From contig CBDEUJ010000004.1 of the NCBI GenBank assembly GCA_965243215.1, positions 1,240,001 through 1,304,000 of the forward strand: a DNA stretch of 64,000 nucleotides. The letters run 5' to 3'. The translations under genes and the position numbers were made by a program. This document shows, in pieces, positions 16,031 to 23,716 of the stretch (its first letter is position 1; the number at the start of each line of letters is the position of its first letter). This DNA is from JAJEFO01 sp009843725. Lineage in GTDB: Bacteria; Pseudomonadota; Alphaproteobacteria; Rhodobacterales; Rhodobacteraceae. The notes under the pieces were generated by a model. It was not told the DNA's origin. It saw only the letters and a program-made list of their open reading frames with translations, and searched no databases.

Positions 16031-16753
16031 TTGAAACTCGGCAATTTCAAGGTCCTGACATTTGACGTGTACGGCACGCTCATTGACTGGGAGACAGGGA
16101 TTATCGAAGGATTGAAGCCGCTGACCGACCGCACCAGCCATTCACTCGGCCGCAACGAGATCCTCGAGACCCACGCATATCATGAATCCACGATCCAGCA
16201 CCTGACGCCGTCAAAGCTGTACCGCGATCTGCTGCCGGTCGTTTACCGGCGCCTCGCGGAGGAATGGAACGTCACCGTGTCCTGGGACGAGTGCCAGGCA
16301 TACGGCGCGACCGTGGGGTCCTGGCCGGCCTTTCCGGACAGCGCGGAAGCGCTGGAATACCTGAAGAAGCACTACAGGCTGGCCGTCCTGACCAACACGG
16401 ACAACGTCAGCTTTGCCGGGAGCAACGCGAAGCTTCGCGTCGAGTTTGACAACGTCTACACGGCGGAGGACATCGGCTCGTACAAGCCGGCCTCCCGAAA
16501 CTTCGATTACATGATCGAAGCGCTTGGCAGGCAGGGATTCGACAAGTCCCAGATCCTGCACGTGGCCGAGAGCCTGTTTCATGACCATGCCCCGGCAAAC
16601 GGGTTCGGACTGGCGAATTGCTGGATATATCGTCGACACGACAAGGACGGGTTCGGCGCAACGATGGACCCCGGAAACACGCCGCATGCAGACTTCCGGT
16701 TCAACAGCATGTCGGAATTCGCTGCGGCACACCGGGCCGAGGCAGACCCGTAA
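16031..16753 (+). CDS. HAD-superfamily hydrolase, haloacid dehalogenase type II
   Basis: The 240-residue protein has the HAD motifs in order: nucleophile aspartate in LTFDVYGTLIDWETGI (residue 12), threonine/asparagine region VLTNTDN, lysine in SYKPASRNF, and the acidic motif weakly represented near HVAESLFHDHAPANGFG. The cap insertion and overall layout fit type II haloacid dehalogenases (L-2-haloacid dehalogenase-like), which hydrolyse carbon-halogen or phosphate bonds in small acids. The start is TTG at 16031 behind GGGGAGAG. Whether it dehalogenates or dephosphorylates cannot be settled from sequence; many such genes are general phosphatases. Confidence 0.85.
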   Translation: MKLGNFKVLTFDVYGTLIDWETGIIEGLKPLTDRTSHSLGRNEILETHAYHESTIQHLTPSKLYRDLLPVVYRRLAEEWNVTVSWDECQAYGATVGSWPAFPDSAEALEYLKKHYRLAVLTNTDNVSFAGSNAKLRVEFDNVYTAEDIGSYKPASRNFDYMIEALGRQGFDKSQILHVAESLFHDHAPANGFGLANCWIYRRHDKDGFGATMDPGNTPHADFRFNSMSEFAAAHRAEADP

Positions 16754-16976
16754 GCGAAGTCGGCACTTTTCGCAGGATGCAAGACTGACGACGGTCGCGT
16801 CTTCCAGGAACCGTCAAGCCACGATTCCCTCCCTTCGACAACGTCCCGAGACCAGGCGCGGGTGACGATTTGTCTCGGGTCCCAGAATCCCTATGGTCGC
16901 TCCTCGGAATTGATGTAACGTCGCCTCCACGGACAACATTGGACGCACTTTTGAGAGATCAGATGGTGAGCTTGCC

Positions 16977-17699
16977 GTGAAGATTTCACGTTCCGCAGAT
17001 CTGAGACTGGACTGCCAGCACTGCCCGGTGAGACACCGAGCCATCTGCGCCGCAAGCGATGACGGGGAATTCGAAAGGCTGAACGCCATCAAGTTCTACA
17101 AGTCGGTCCCCGCAGGCCAGGCCGTCGTGCTCCGTGGCGAAAAGCTGGATGTCGTCGCCTCCATCGTGTCTGGCGTCGCGATCCTCTCGAAGACCACCGC
17201 TGACGGAAGAATGCAGATCACCGGCATCCTCCTGCCGTCGGACTTCATCGGTCGGCCGGGGCGTGACACCTGCGACCACGACATTTCCGCCGTCACCGAC
17301 CTGACGCTCTGCTGCTTCAGGCGAAGACCGTTCGAGGATCTGGTCGAGAGGGCGTCGGGCATCAGGAAGCGGCTTCTGGACATTGCGTTCGACGAGCTCG
17401 ATGCGGCCCGGACCTGGATGCTGCTGCTCGGATGCCTGACAGCGCGGGAGAAGATTGTCAGCTTCCTTATGCTCGTTGTTCGCCGGTCCGTATTGCCGGA
17501 AGATGCCGATCAACCGGTCCGGATAGACCTGCCTCTGTCGCGCGAAGCGACGGCAAGCTACCTGGGCCTTACCATCGAGACCGTCAGCCGCCAGATGTCG
17601 AGACTCCGCAAGGACGGCCTCATCGAGCTGGAGACGGCAAGGCGTGTCATCATTCCGGACACTTCGCGCCTTGAAGCGGAACTCGAAAATGCGGACTAG
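16977..17699 (+). CDS. fnrL: FnrL-type oxygen-sensing Crp/Fnr regulator
   Basis: The 240-residue protein has an N-terminal cysteine cluster LDCQHCPVRHRAIC (C13, C16, C24) and a further cysteine at residue 99 (RDTCDHD), the layout of FNR proteins that hold an oxygen-labile 4Fe-4S cluster. A cyclic-nucleotide-type beta-barrel follows, then the helix-turn-helix LPLSREATASYLGLTIETVS and RQMSRLRKDGLI, whose E-S-R residues recognise the TTGA half-site. It should activate microaerobic genes. An FNR box lies 120 bases downstream of its stop, in front of ccoN, placing the sensor beside its target. The start is GTG 16977. The fourth ligand assignment is inferred from position. Confidence 0.9.
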   Translation: MKISRSADLRLDCQHCPVRHRAICAASDDGEFERLNAIKFYKSVPAGQAVVLRGEKLDVVASIVSGVAILSKTTADGRMQITGILLPSDFIGRPGRDTCDHDISAVTDLTLCCFRRRPFEDLVERASGIRKRLLDIAFDELDAARTWMLLLGCLTAREKIVSFLMLVVRRSVLPEDADQPVRIDLPLSREATASYLGLTIETVSRQMSRLRKDGLIELETARRVIIPDTSRLEAELENAD

Positions 17700-18047
17700 C
17701 GCGTTGCTCGCGGCGGGCCTTCCGACATGTCGCAATGCGGTGAGGTTGCGTCAAGCGACGCCGACCGCGGCTCACGATGCCTTTCAGGTCGCTCACTTCC
17801 GCCAATTTGCGGATCGTCTTGACATGGATCAAGGCAGCGCGAACCGCCTTGCAGCATGGTCCCGGCGAAAATTGCCAACCGGGCTGCACCGAGCGCGGCA
17901 GACTTGCCGTCCAGGCGTCCTCGGGCGAACACCAGGTCGAGGATGCCAACAGACTTGCCCAAGCACACCAAGGAACGTCCCGTGCCGCGCGGGTCATCAA
18001 TCCCAGCCTGAGGGCTGCGACCACCAATCAATCCCGGGAATCCAGTC
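17700..18047 (+). other. Leader and regulatory region of the cbb3 oxidase operon
   Basis: The 348 bases between fnrL and ccoN contain no gene I can support; open frames on either strand lack family features. They contain an FNR box at 17819-17832. With the usual placement of FNR about 41.5 bases before the start point, transcription would begin near 17867 and leave a leader of about 180 bases before ccoN. Confidence 0.55.
17819..17832 (+). promoter_or_regulatory. FNR box upstream of ccoN
   Basis: TTGACATGGATCAA fits the FNR/FnrL consensus TTGAY-N4-RTCAA fully. It lies 216 bases before the ccoN start and just downstream of the fnrL-type gene. FnrL-dependent control of ccoNOQP is established in Rhodobacter relatives, so low-oxygen activation is expected here. 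Confidence 0.8.
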
Positions 18048-19646
18048 ATGTGGGATACGCTGAAACTGACCTTGCTGGGCCTGACGGCCCTGATTGCGGC
18101 TCTCGCCGCGAACTGGGGGCATGACCTTGCGTACCAGGTGCATGCGGCGCTGATCATGCTGGTCGCCGCCGGGCTGTTCGTCTGGCAGGTCGGCCAAGTC
18201 GGCGAAAGACGGCCGGCCGTCGACGCTTCCGGCTATGCGGACGACGTCATCCGCGCCGGAGTGATCGCCACCGCCTTCTGGGGCATTGTCGGCTTCCTCG
18301 TCGGGGTGGTGATCGCGCTGCAGCTCGCCTATCCGGCCCTGAACTTCGACTGGGGACAGCCATACACCAATTTCGGCCGGCTCAGGCCCCTGCACACGAG
18401 CGCCGTCATATTCGCATTCGGCGGCAACGCGCTCATCATGTCGTCGTTCTACATTGTCCAGCGGACCAGCGGGACGCGGCTCTGGGGCGGCAACCTGGCA
18501 TGGTTCGTGTTCTGGGGCTACAACCTCTTCATCGTGCTGGCCGCCACGGGATACATCCTCGGCTCGACGCAATCCAAGGAATACGCCGAACCCGAATGGT
18601 ACATCGACCTGTGGCTGGCGATCGTCTGGGTCGCGTTCCTCGCCGTCTACATGGGCACGATCTTCAACCGGCGCGAAAGGCACATCTACGTCGCGAACTG
18701 GTTCCTGCTCTCCTTCATCATCACGGTCGCGATGCTGCACATCGTGAACAACATCTCGATTCCGGTCTCGATCTGGGGATCGAAGTCGGTGCAGGTCTTC
18801 GCGGGCGTGCAGGATGCAATGGTGCAATGGTGGTACGGGCACAATGCCGTGGGCTTCTTCCTGACAGCAGGCTTCCTCGGGATGATGTACTATTTCGTGC
18901 CCAAGCAGGCAGACCGCCCGATCTACAGCTACAAGCTTTCGATCATCCACTTCTGGGCGCTGATCTTCCTGTACATCTGGGCGGGACCGCACCATCTGCA
19001 CTACACCGCCCTGCCGGACTGGGCCTCCACGCTTGGAATGGTGTTCTCGGTGATCCTCTGGATGCCGTCATGGGGCGGGATGATCAACGGCCTCATGACG
19101 CTGCAAGGGGCATGGGACAAGCTCCGGACTGACCCGATAATCCGCATGATGGTGATTTCGCTCGCCTTCTACGGCATGTCGACCTTCGAGGGTCCGATGA
19201 TGTCGATCCGCGCAGTCAACGCGCTCTCGCACTACACCGACTGGACCATCGGCCACGTGCATTCGGGAGCGCTCGGCTGGAACGGCCTGATCACCTTTGC
19301 CGTGCTCTACTTCCTTACTCCGCGCCTCTGGGGCCGCAAGGAAATGCACTCGATGCCGGCGATCAACTGGCACTTCTGGCTCGCGACCATTGGCATCGTG
19401 CTCTACGCGGCGTCGATGTGGGTGACAGGCATCCTGGAGGGCCTGATGTGGCGCGAGGTCGATTCCCAGGGCTTCCTCGTGAACTCCTTCGCCGACACCG
19501 TCGAAGCCAAGTATCCTATGTATGTCGTTCGCGCGCTGGGGGGTGTCCTCTACCTCGCCGGCGCGGGAATCATGGCCTGGAACATGTGGATGACGATCAG
19601 GGGCGGCGCGCGCGCGGCGGCGCCCGTCGGCGTCCCGGCGGAATAG
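18048..19646 (+). CDS. ccoN: cbb3-type cytochrome c oxidase subunit I
   Basis: The 532-residue catalytic subunit carries the low-spin heme and the heme-copper centre that reduces oxygen to water. Copper and heme ligands are visible: LHTSAV at about residue 119, WYGHNAVGFFLTAGFLG at about 262, AGPHHLHYT at about 310 and GHVHSGALGWNG at about 401. Twelve or more hydrophobic helices place it in the inner membrane. It heads the ccoNOQP operon behind an FNR box. The cbb3 enzymes have very high oxygen affinity, so they support respiration at low oxygen. The next gene starts 10 bases after the stop. Confidence 0.97.
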   Translation: MWDTLKLTLLGLTALIAALAANWGHDLAYQVHAALIMLVAAGLFVWQVGQVGERRPAVDASGYADDVIRAGVIATAFWGIVGFLVGVVIALQLAYPALNFDWGQPYTNFGRLRPLHTSAVIFAFGGNALIMSSFYIVQRTSGTRLWGGNLAWFVFWGYNLFIVLAATGYILGSTQSKEYAEPEWYIDLWLAIVWVAFLAVYMGTIFNRRERHIYVANWFLLSFIITVAMLHIVNNISIPVSIWGSKSVQVFAGVQDAMVQWWYGHNAVGFFLTAGFLGMMYYFVPKQADRPIYSYKLSIIHFWALIFLYIWAGPHHLHYTALPDWASTLGMVFSVILWMPSWGGMINGLMTLQGAWDKLRTDPIIRMMVISLAFYGMSTFEGPMMSIRAVNALSHYTDWTIGHVHSGALGWNGLITFAVLYFLTPRLWGRKEMHSMPAINWHFWLATIGIVLYAASMWVTGILEGLMWREVDSQGFLVNSFADTVEAKYPMYVVRALGGVLYLAGAGIMAWNMWMTIRGGARAAAPVGVPAE

Positions 19647-19656
19647 GGAGGCGCAC

Positions 19657-20382
19657 ATGTCCACCATCAGCAAGCACCGCATCCTGGAAAGGAGCCCTAC
19701 CCTCCTCCTCATATTCTCGCTGCTCGTCGTCTCGGTCGGCGGGATCGTCGAGATTGCGCCCCTCTTCTATATCGAGAACACGATCGAGGACGTTGAGGGC
19801 GTGCGTCCCTATTCGCCGCTCGAGCTGGCTGGGCGCGACATCTACGTCCGCGAAGGATGCTATGTCTGCCACAGCCAGATGATCCGGCCGATGCGGGACG
19901 AGGTCGAGCGCTACGGCCACTACTCGCTGGCCGCCGAATCGAAGTACGACCACCCGTTCCAGTGGGGGTCCAAGCGAACCGGCCCGGACCTCGCCCGGGT
20001 CGGCGGACGCTATTCCAATGCGTGGCACGTGGACCACTTCATCGATCCGCAATCGGTCGTGCCACAGAGCGTCATGCCGAAATACGCCTTTCTCGCCGAT
20101 GCACGCCTGGAGGACGACCTGATCGAGGATCTTCTGGCAACGCACCGCCTGGTCGGCGTGCCCTACACGGACGAGATGCTGGCCGAAGCCCGGGCGGACT
20201 TCCATGCCCAGGCCGACCCCGACGCGGACACCGACGGGCTGCTGGAACGCTATCCCGGCGCAGCCGTCGCGAATTTCGACGGGCAGCCCGAACTGACCGA
20301 GATGGACGCAATCATCGCGTACATGCAGATGCTCGGCACCTTGGTCGACTTCTCGACCTTCACGCCGGACGAGACACGATAG
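19657..20382 (+). CDS. ccoO: cbb3 oxidase subunit II, mono-heme cytochrome c
   Basis: The 241-residue protein has one N-terminal membrane anchor (LLLIFSLLVVSVGGIVEIAP) followed by a periplasmic domain with the heme-c site EGCYVCHSQMIRPMRDE at about residue 66. Methionine-containing segments SVMPKYAFL supply the axial ligand. It transfers electrons from CcoP to CcoN. The sequence is complete and close to the usual size. GGGAGG lies six bases before the ATG. It is the second gene of the oxidase operon. Confidence 0.96.
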   Translation: MSTISKHRILERSPTLLLIFSLLVVSVGGIVEIAPLFYIENTIEDVEGVRPYSPLELAGRDIYVREGCYVCHSQMIRPMRDEVERYGHYSLAAESKYDHPFQWGSKRTGPDLARVGGRYSNAWHVDHFIDPQSVVPQSVMPKYAFLADARLEDDLIEDLLATHRLVGVPYTDEMLAEARADFHAQADPDADTDGLLERYPGAAVANFDGQPELTEMDAIIAYMQMLGTLVDFSTFTPDETR

Positions 20383-20391
20383 GAAGGGACG

Positions 20392-20625
20392 ATGGAGACC
20401 TATTCATTCCTGCGTGAACTTGCCGACAGCTGGGTGCTGCTGGCATTGTGCATCTTCTACATCGGCGCCATCGCCTGGGCGTTCCGCCCCGGGTCTCGCG
20501 CCGTTCATGAAGAGATCGCGAACATTCCGCTCAAGGATGATTCGGAATGCACGAGCTGCCAGGATGACCGATCAAGCGGCGCCCCGGATCGCGCGGCGCG
20601 AGCCGGGGCCGAGGAGACGGCATGA
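20392..20625 (+). CDS. ccoQ: cbb3 oxidase subunit CcoQ
   Basis: The 77-residue protein begins METYSFLRELADSWVLLALC and contains one membrane helix ending FYIGAIAWAFRPGSR, which is the CcoQ/FixQ pattern, and then a polar C-terminus with a CTSC pair. CcoQ helps stabilise the oxidase complex. Its stop overlaps the ATG of ccoP by four bases, so the two are translationally coupled. The polar tail is longer than in many CcoQ proteins, which are often 50-60 residues. Confidence 0.9.
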   Translation: METYSFLRELADSWVLLALCIFYIGAIAWAFRPGSRAVHEEIANIPLKDDSECTSCQDDRSSGAPDRAARAGAEETA

Positions 20626-21491
20626 TGGAAAGCAGGACAGATCACGATCCGGTCACGGGCACCGAAACCACCGGCCACAACTGGGACGGAATCCAGGAGC
20701 TCAACACGCCCCTGCCGCGCTGGTGGCTGTGGACGTTCTACCTGACGATCATCTGGGGCATCGGCTATTGCATCGCATATCCGGCCTGGCCGCTGATCGA
20801 CCGCGCGACGGCCGGGTTTCTCGGCTACTCGACGCGAGCGGAGGTTGAAGTCCAGATCGCGGAAGTGGATGCACGGAACGCCGACGTCGCCGCGCGCCTT
20901 GCCTCTGCCGACCTGGCAACCCTCGAGCGGGACGACCCGGCTTACCACTATGGCGTTGCCGGCGGCGCCGCCGTCTTTCGCGCCCATTGCTCCCAGTGCC
21001 ATGGCGCCGGGGCGGCAGGCGCCCTTGGCTATCCCAACCTTCTCGACGACGACTGGCTATGGGGCGGCACGCTCGACGCGATAGCGGCCACGGTGCGCCA
21101 CGGCATCAGGAACGATACGGACGACGACGCCCGCTGGTCCGAAATGCCGGCCTACGGCGAATTTCTTGAAGCGGAGCAGATCGCGGCGGCGACCGAATTC
21201 GTGCTTCAACTCTCCGGTCAGGCACATGACGCGCAACTGGCTGCCAGCGGTGCGACCGTCTTCGCAGGGGAATGCGCCTCCTGTCACATGGAAGCCGGGA
21301 CAGGAGACCGCGAGACCGGCGCGCCAGACCTGACCGACGCCATCTGGCTCTACGGCGGCGATCGCGAGGCGATCACCGAGTCTATCACGAACTCGCGCTT
21401 TGGCGTAATGCCGGCATGGGGCCCAAGGCTGGATGAAGTCGAGATCAATGCCGTCACGCTCTACGTGCATCAGCTGGGCGGCGGCGAATGA
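20622..21491 (+). CDS. ccoP: cbb3 oxidase subunit III, di-heme cytochrome c
   Basis: The 289-residue protein starts with HNWDGIQELNTPLPRWWLW, the CcoP hallmark, followed by one membrane helix (TFYLTIIWGIGYCIAYPAWP). Two cytochrome c domains follow, with heme sites CSQCH at about residue 123 and CASCH at about 219, each with a downstream methionine (EMPAYG, VMPAWG) as axial ligand. It accepts electrons from soluble or membrane cytochrome c and passes them to CcoO. It is the last structural gene; the assembly genes begin 228 bases further on. Confidence 0.96.
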   Translation: MMESRTDHDPVTGTETTGHNWDGIQELNTPLPRWWLWTFYLTIIWGIGYCIAYPAWPLIDRATAGFLGYSTRAEVEVQIAEVDARNADVAARLASADLATLERDDPAYHYGVAGGAAVFRAHCSQCHGAGAAGALGYPNLLDDDWLWGGTLDAIAATVRHGIRNDTDDDARWSEMPAYGEFLEAEQIAAATEFVLQLSGQAHDAQLAASGATVFAGECASCHMEAGTGDRETGAPDLTDAIWLYGGDREAITESITNSRFGVMPAWGPRLDEVEINAVTLYVHQLGGGE

Positions 21492-21719
21492 CGGGCGATG
21501 CCTCTTCCGGCACGGTCAAGCGCGAGATGCTCTTCCACGGCGCTTGCCGCGTTCGAGAGAGTCGGTGCGCCTCCTGATCCGGCGAGCCAACGCCGCGCAC
21601 CAAGCCCTGTTGGCATGAGTCGCCGGGAACCGGCCTCCCACTCTCGGGCGGCTGAACTTGCAGATGCGCCGGATCACGCCGGAACGTGGCCCGACGGAGC
21701 GAACGCATAGGTCCAAGCG

Positions 21720-23261
21720 ATGAGCGACAGCGAACCCACCACCCTTTACGCTGCACGGGAACCGATCTTTCCGCGCCGGGTTTCCGGACCCTTTCGCTCG
21801 CTCAAGTGGTGGATCATGGGCGTGACGCTCGGCATCTACTACCTTACGCCCTGGATCCGATGGGATCGGGGGCCGAACCTTCCGGACCAGGCCGTCCTGA
21901 TCGACCTTGCCGGGCGACGCTTCTACTTCTTCTGGATCGAGATTTGGCCGCATGAACTGTACTTCGTCGCCGGCCTCCTGATCATGGCGGGAATCGGTCT
22001 CTTTCTCTTCACGTCGGCGCTGGGCCGGGTCTGGTGCGGATACGCGTGTCCGCAAACTGTCTGGACAGACCTTTTCCTGCTAGTGGAACGGTGGATCGAG
22101 GGTGACCGCAACGCGCGAATGCGGCTTTGGAAGTCAGGATGGACGCTCAGGAAGGTCAGGCTCAGTCTCACCAAGTGGATGCTTTGGTTGCTGATCTCGA
22201 TCGCGACGGGCGGCGCCTGGGTCTTCTACTACGCCGACGCACCGACGCTCCTTCGTGACCTGATCGCGCTCGACGCCGCGCCGGTCGCTTACTTCACGAT
22301 CATGATCCTGACTGGCACGACGTTCGTCCTTGGCGGATTCATGCGGGAACAGGTCTGCATCTACATGTGTCCCTGGCCCCGCATCCAGGCCGCGATGATG
22401 GATGAAGAGACGCTCACGGTTGCTTACCGCGAATGGCGGGGCGAGCCGCGCGGCAAGGGCACGAAGCGACGCGCGCTCGCCGAAAGGGCGGCGGCTTCCG
22501 CCCAGGCCGCAGGTCCGCGGATCGGCGGACGGTCGCCCAGGATTCCCATGCCAGGCATTGATCCGGCCGCCAGCCAGGCCGATCCAGCCGGCAACGAGCC
22601 TGGCGACTGCATAGACTGCAATGCATGCGTAAACGTCTGCCCGGTAGGCATAGACATTCGGGACGGGCAGCAACTTGCCTGCATCACCTGCGCGCTTTGC
22701 ATCGATGCCTGCGACGATGTCATGGCACGGATCGGCAAGCCACGGGGCCTGATCGACTATCTTGCGTTTTCCGACGAGAAACGCGAGCGGGCCGGCCAGC
22801 CGTCGCTTTCCGTCTGGCGGCACGTCCTGCGGCCGCGCACGGTAGCCTACACGACACTCTGGAGCCTCATCGGCCTTGCCCTTCTCTACGCGCTTTTCGT
22901 TCGCCCGGAAATCGACATAACCGTGGCGCCTGTCCGGAACCCGCAATTCGTCGTCCTTTCCGACGGCTCCATTCGAAACGCCTACGACGTTCGGCTCAGG
23001 AACAAGCACGGCGAGGATCGCCCCTTCCGAATCCAGGTCGCCGGAGACGCCGCATTCCGATTGGACATCGAGGGAGTCGATGCCACGCAGGTTCCGGTGC
23101 CCGCAGATGACACGGCACATCAGAGGGTCTATGTCGTTGCCTCCGCGAACTCGGATCCCGCCCTTGCGGACAGCATGGGCATCCGCTTCTGGGTCGAGGA
23201 CATCGTTTCGGGCGAGCGGGCCTACCAGGACAGCGTCTTCAACGGCAGGACCGGACAGTGA
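21720..23261 (+). CDS. ccoG: cbb3 oxidase assembly protein, polyferredoxin
   Basis: The 513-residue membrane protein starts SDSEPTTLYAAREPIFPRRV and has about five membrane helices. The cysteine motifs GRVWCGYACPQTVWTDLF and QVCIYMCPWPRIQ lie in the membrane part, and two ferredoxin-type clusters, DCIDCNACVNVCPVGIDIR and CITCALCIDACDDVM, in the soluble part. A C-terminal Ig-like domain (RNPQFVVLSDGSIRNAYDV) completes the CcoG/FixG layout. CcoG acts in copper delivery to cbb3 oxidase, reducing Cu(II). It is preceded by a 228-base gap without a gene, so it may have its own promoter, and its stop overlaps the GTG of ccoH. Confidence 0.95.
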   Translation: MSDSEPTTLYAAREPIFPRRVSGPFRSLKWWIMGVTLGIYYLTPWIRWDRGPNLPDQAVLIDLAGRRFYFFWIEIWPHELYFVAGLLIMAGIGLFLFTSALGRVWCGYACPQTVWTDLFLLVERWIEGDRNARMRLWKSGWTLRKVRLSLTKWMLWLLISIATGGAWVFYYADAPTLLRDLIALDAAPVAYFTIMILTGTTFVLGGFMREQVCIYMCPWPRIQAAMMDEETLTVAYREWRGEPRGKGTKRRALAERAAASAQAAGPRIGGRSPRIPMPGIDPAASQADPAGNEPGDCIDCNACVNVCPVGIDIRDGQQLACITCALCIDACDDVMARIGKPRGLIDYLAFSDEKRERAGQPSLSVWRHVLRPRTVAYTTLWSLIGLALLYALFVRPEIDITVAPVRNPQFVVLSDGSIRNAYDVRLRNKHGEDRPFRIQVAGDAAFRLDIEGVDATQVPVPADDTAHQRVYVVASANSDPALADSMGIRFWVEDIVSGERAYQDSVFNGRTGQ

Positions 23262-23716
23262 GGCGGGAGATCAAAGGCTATCACGTGCTGGCGCTCTTCG
23301 TGGGCGCCTTTGCCGTCATCGTTGCAGTGAACCTCGTGCTCGCAACGATGGCCGTACGCACGTTCCCCGGCCTGGAGGTCAAGAACTCCTATGTCGCGAG
23401 CCAGACGTTTGACGCCGAGCGCCGCGCACAGGAGGCATTGGGCTGGAACATTGTTCCAGGCGTCACCGAAGATTCAGTAACGCTCGCCGTTCTCGGACCC
23501 GACGGTCCGGTCGAGTCCCGGATCACGGAAGCGACCCTCGGTCGCGCCACTCATGTCGCCGAGGACAGCGCTCTTGCCTTCCGCTTTGACGGCACGCGGT
23601 TCGTTGCACCGCGGCCGGCAAGTCTCACGTCCGGATACTGGAACCTCAGGCTGGCCATGACGGCCCCGGACGGCACGCCCTTCAGGCAGCGCCTCACCAT
23701 GTGGGTTGAAGAATGA
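23258..23716 (+). CDS. ccoH: cbb3 oxidase assembly protein FixH/CcoH
   Basis: The 152-residue product begins RREIKGYHVLALFVGAFAVI, with one membrane helix, then FPGLEVKNSYVASQTFD, which is the FixH signature, and an extracytoplasmic beta-rich domain ending RQRLTMWVEE. CcoH stays with the oxidase complex during assembly. The start is GTG at 23258, overlapping the ccoG stop; its own stop overlaps the ATG of ccoI. There is nothing unusual in length or composition. Confidence 0.93.
   Translation: MRREIKGYHVLALFVGAFAVIVAVNLVLATMAVRTFPGLEVKNSYVASQTFDAERRAQEALGWNIVPGVTEDSVTLAVLGPDGPVESRITEATLGRATHVAEDSALAFRFDGTRFVAPRPASLTSGYWNLRLAMTAPDGTPFRQRLTMWVEE

Noticed and set aside
16960..16974. TTGAGAGATCAG as an FNR box in front of fnrL.
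   Set aside because: The spacing between half-sites is four bases where the consensus has six between TTGA and TCAA.
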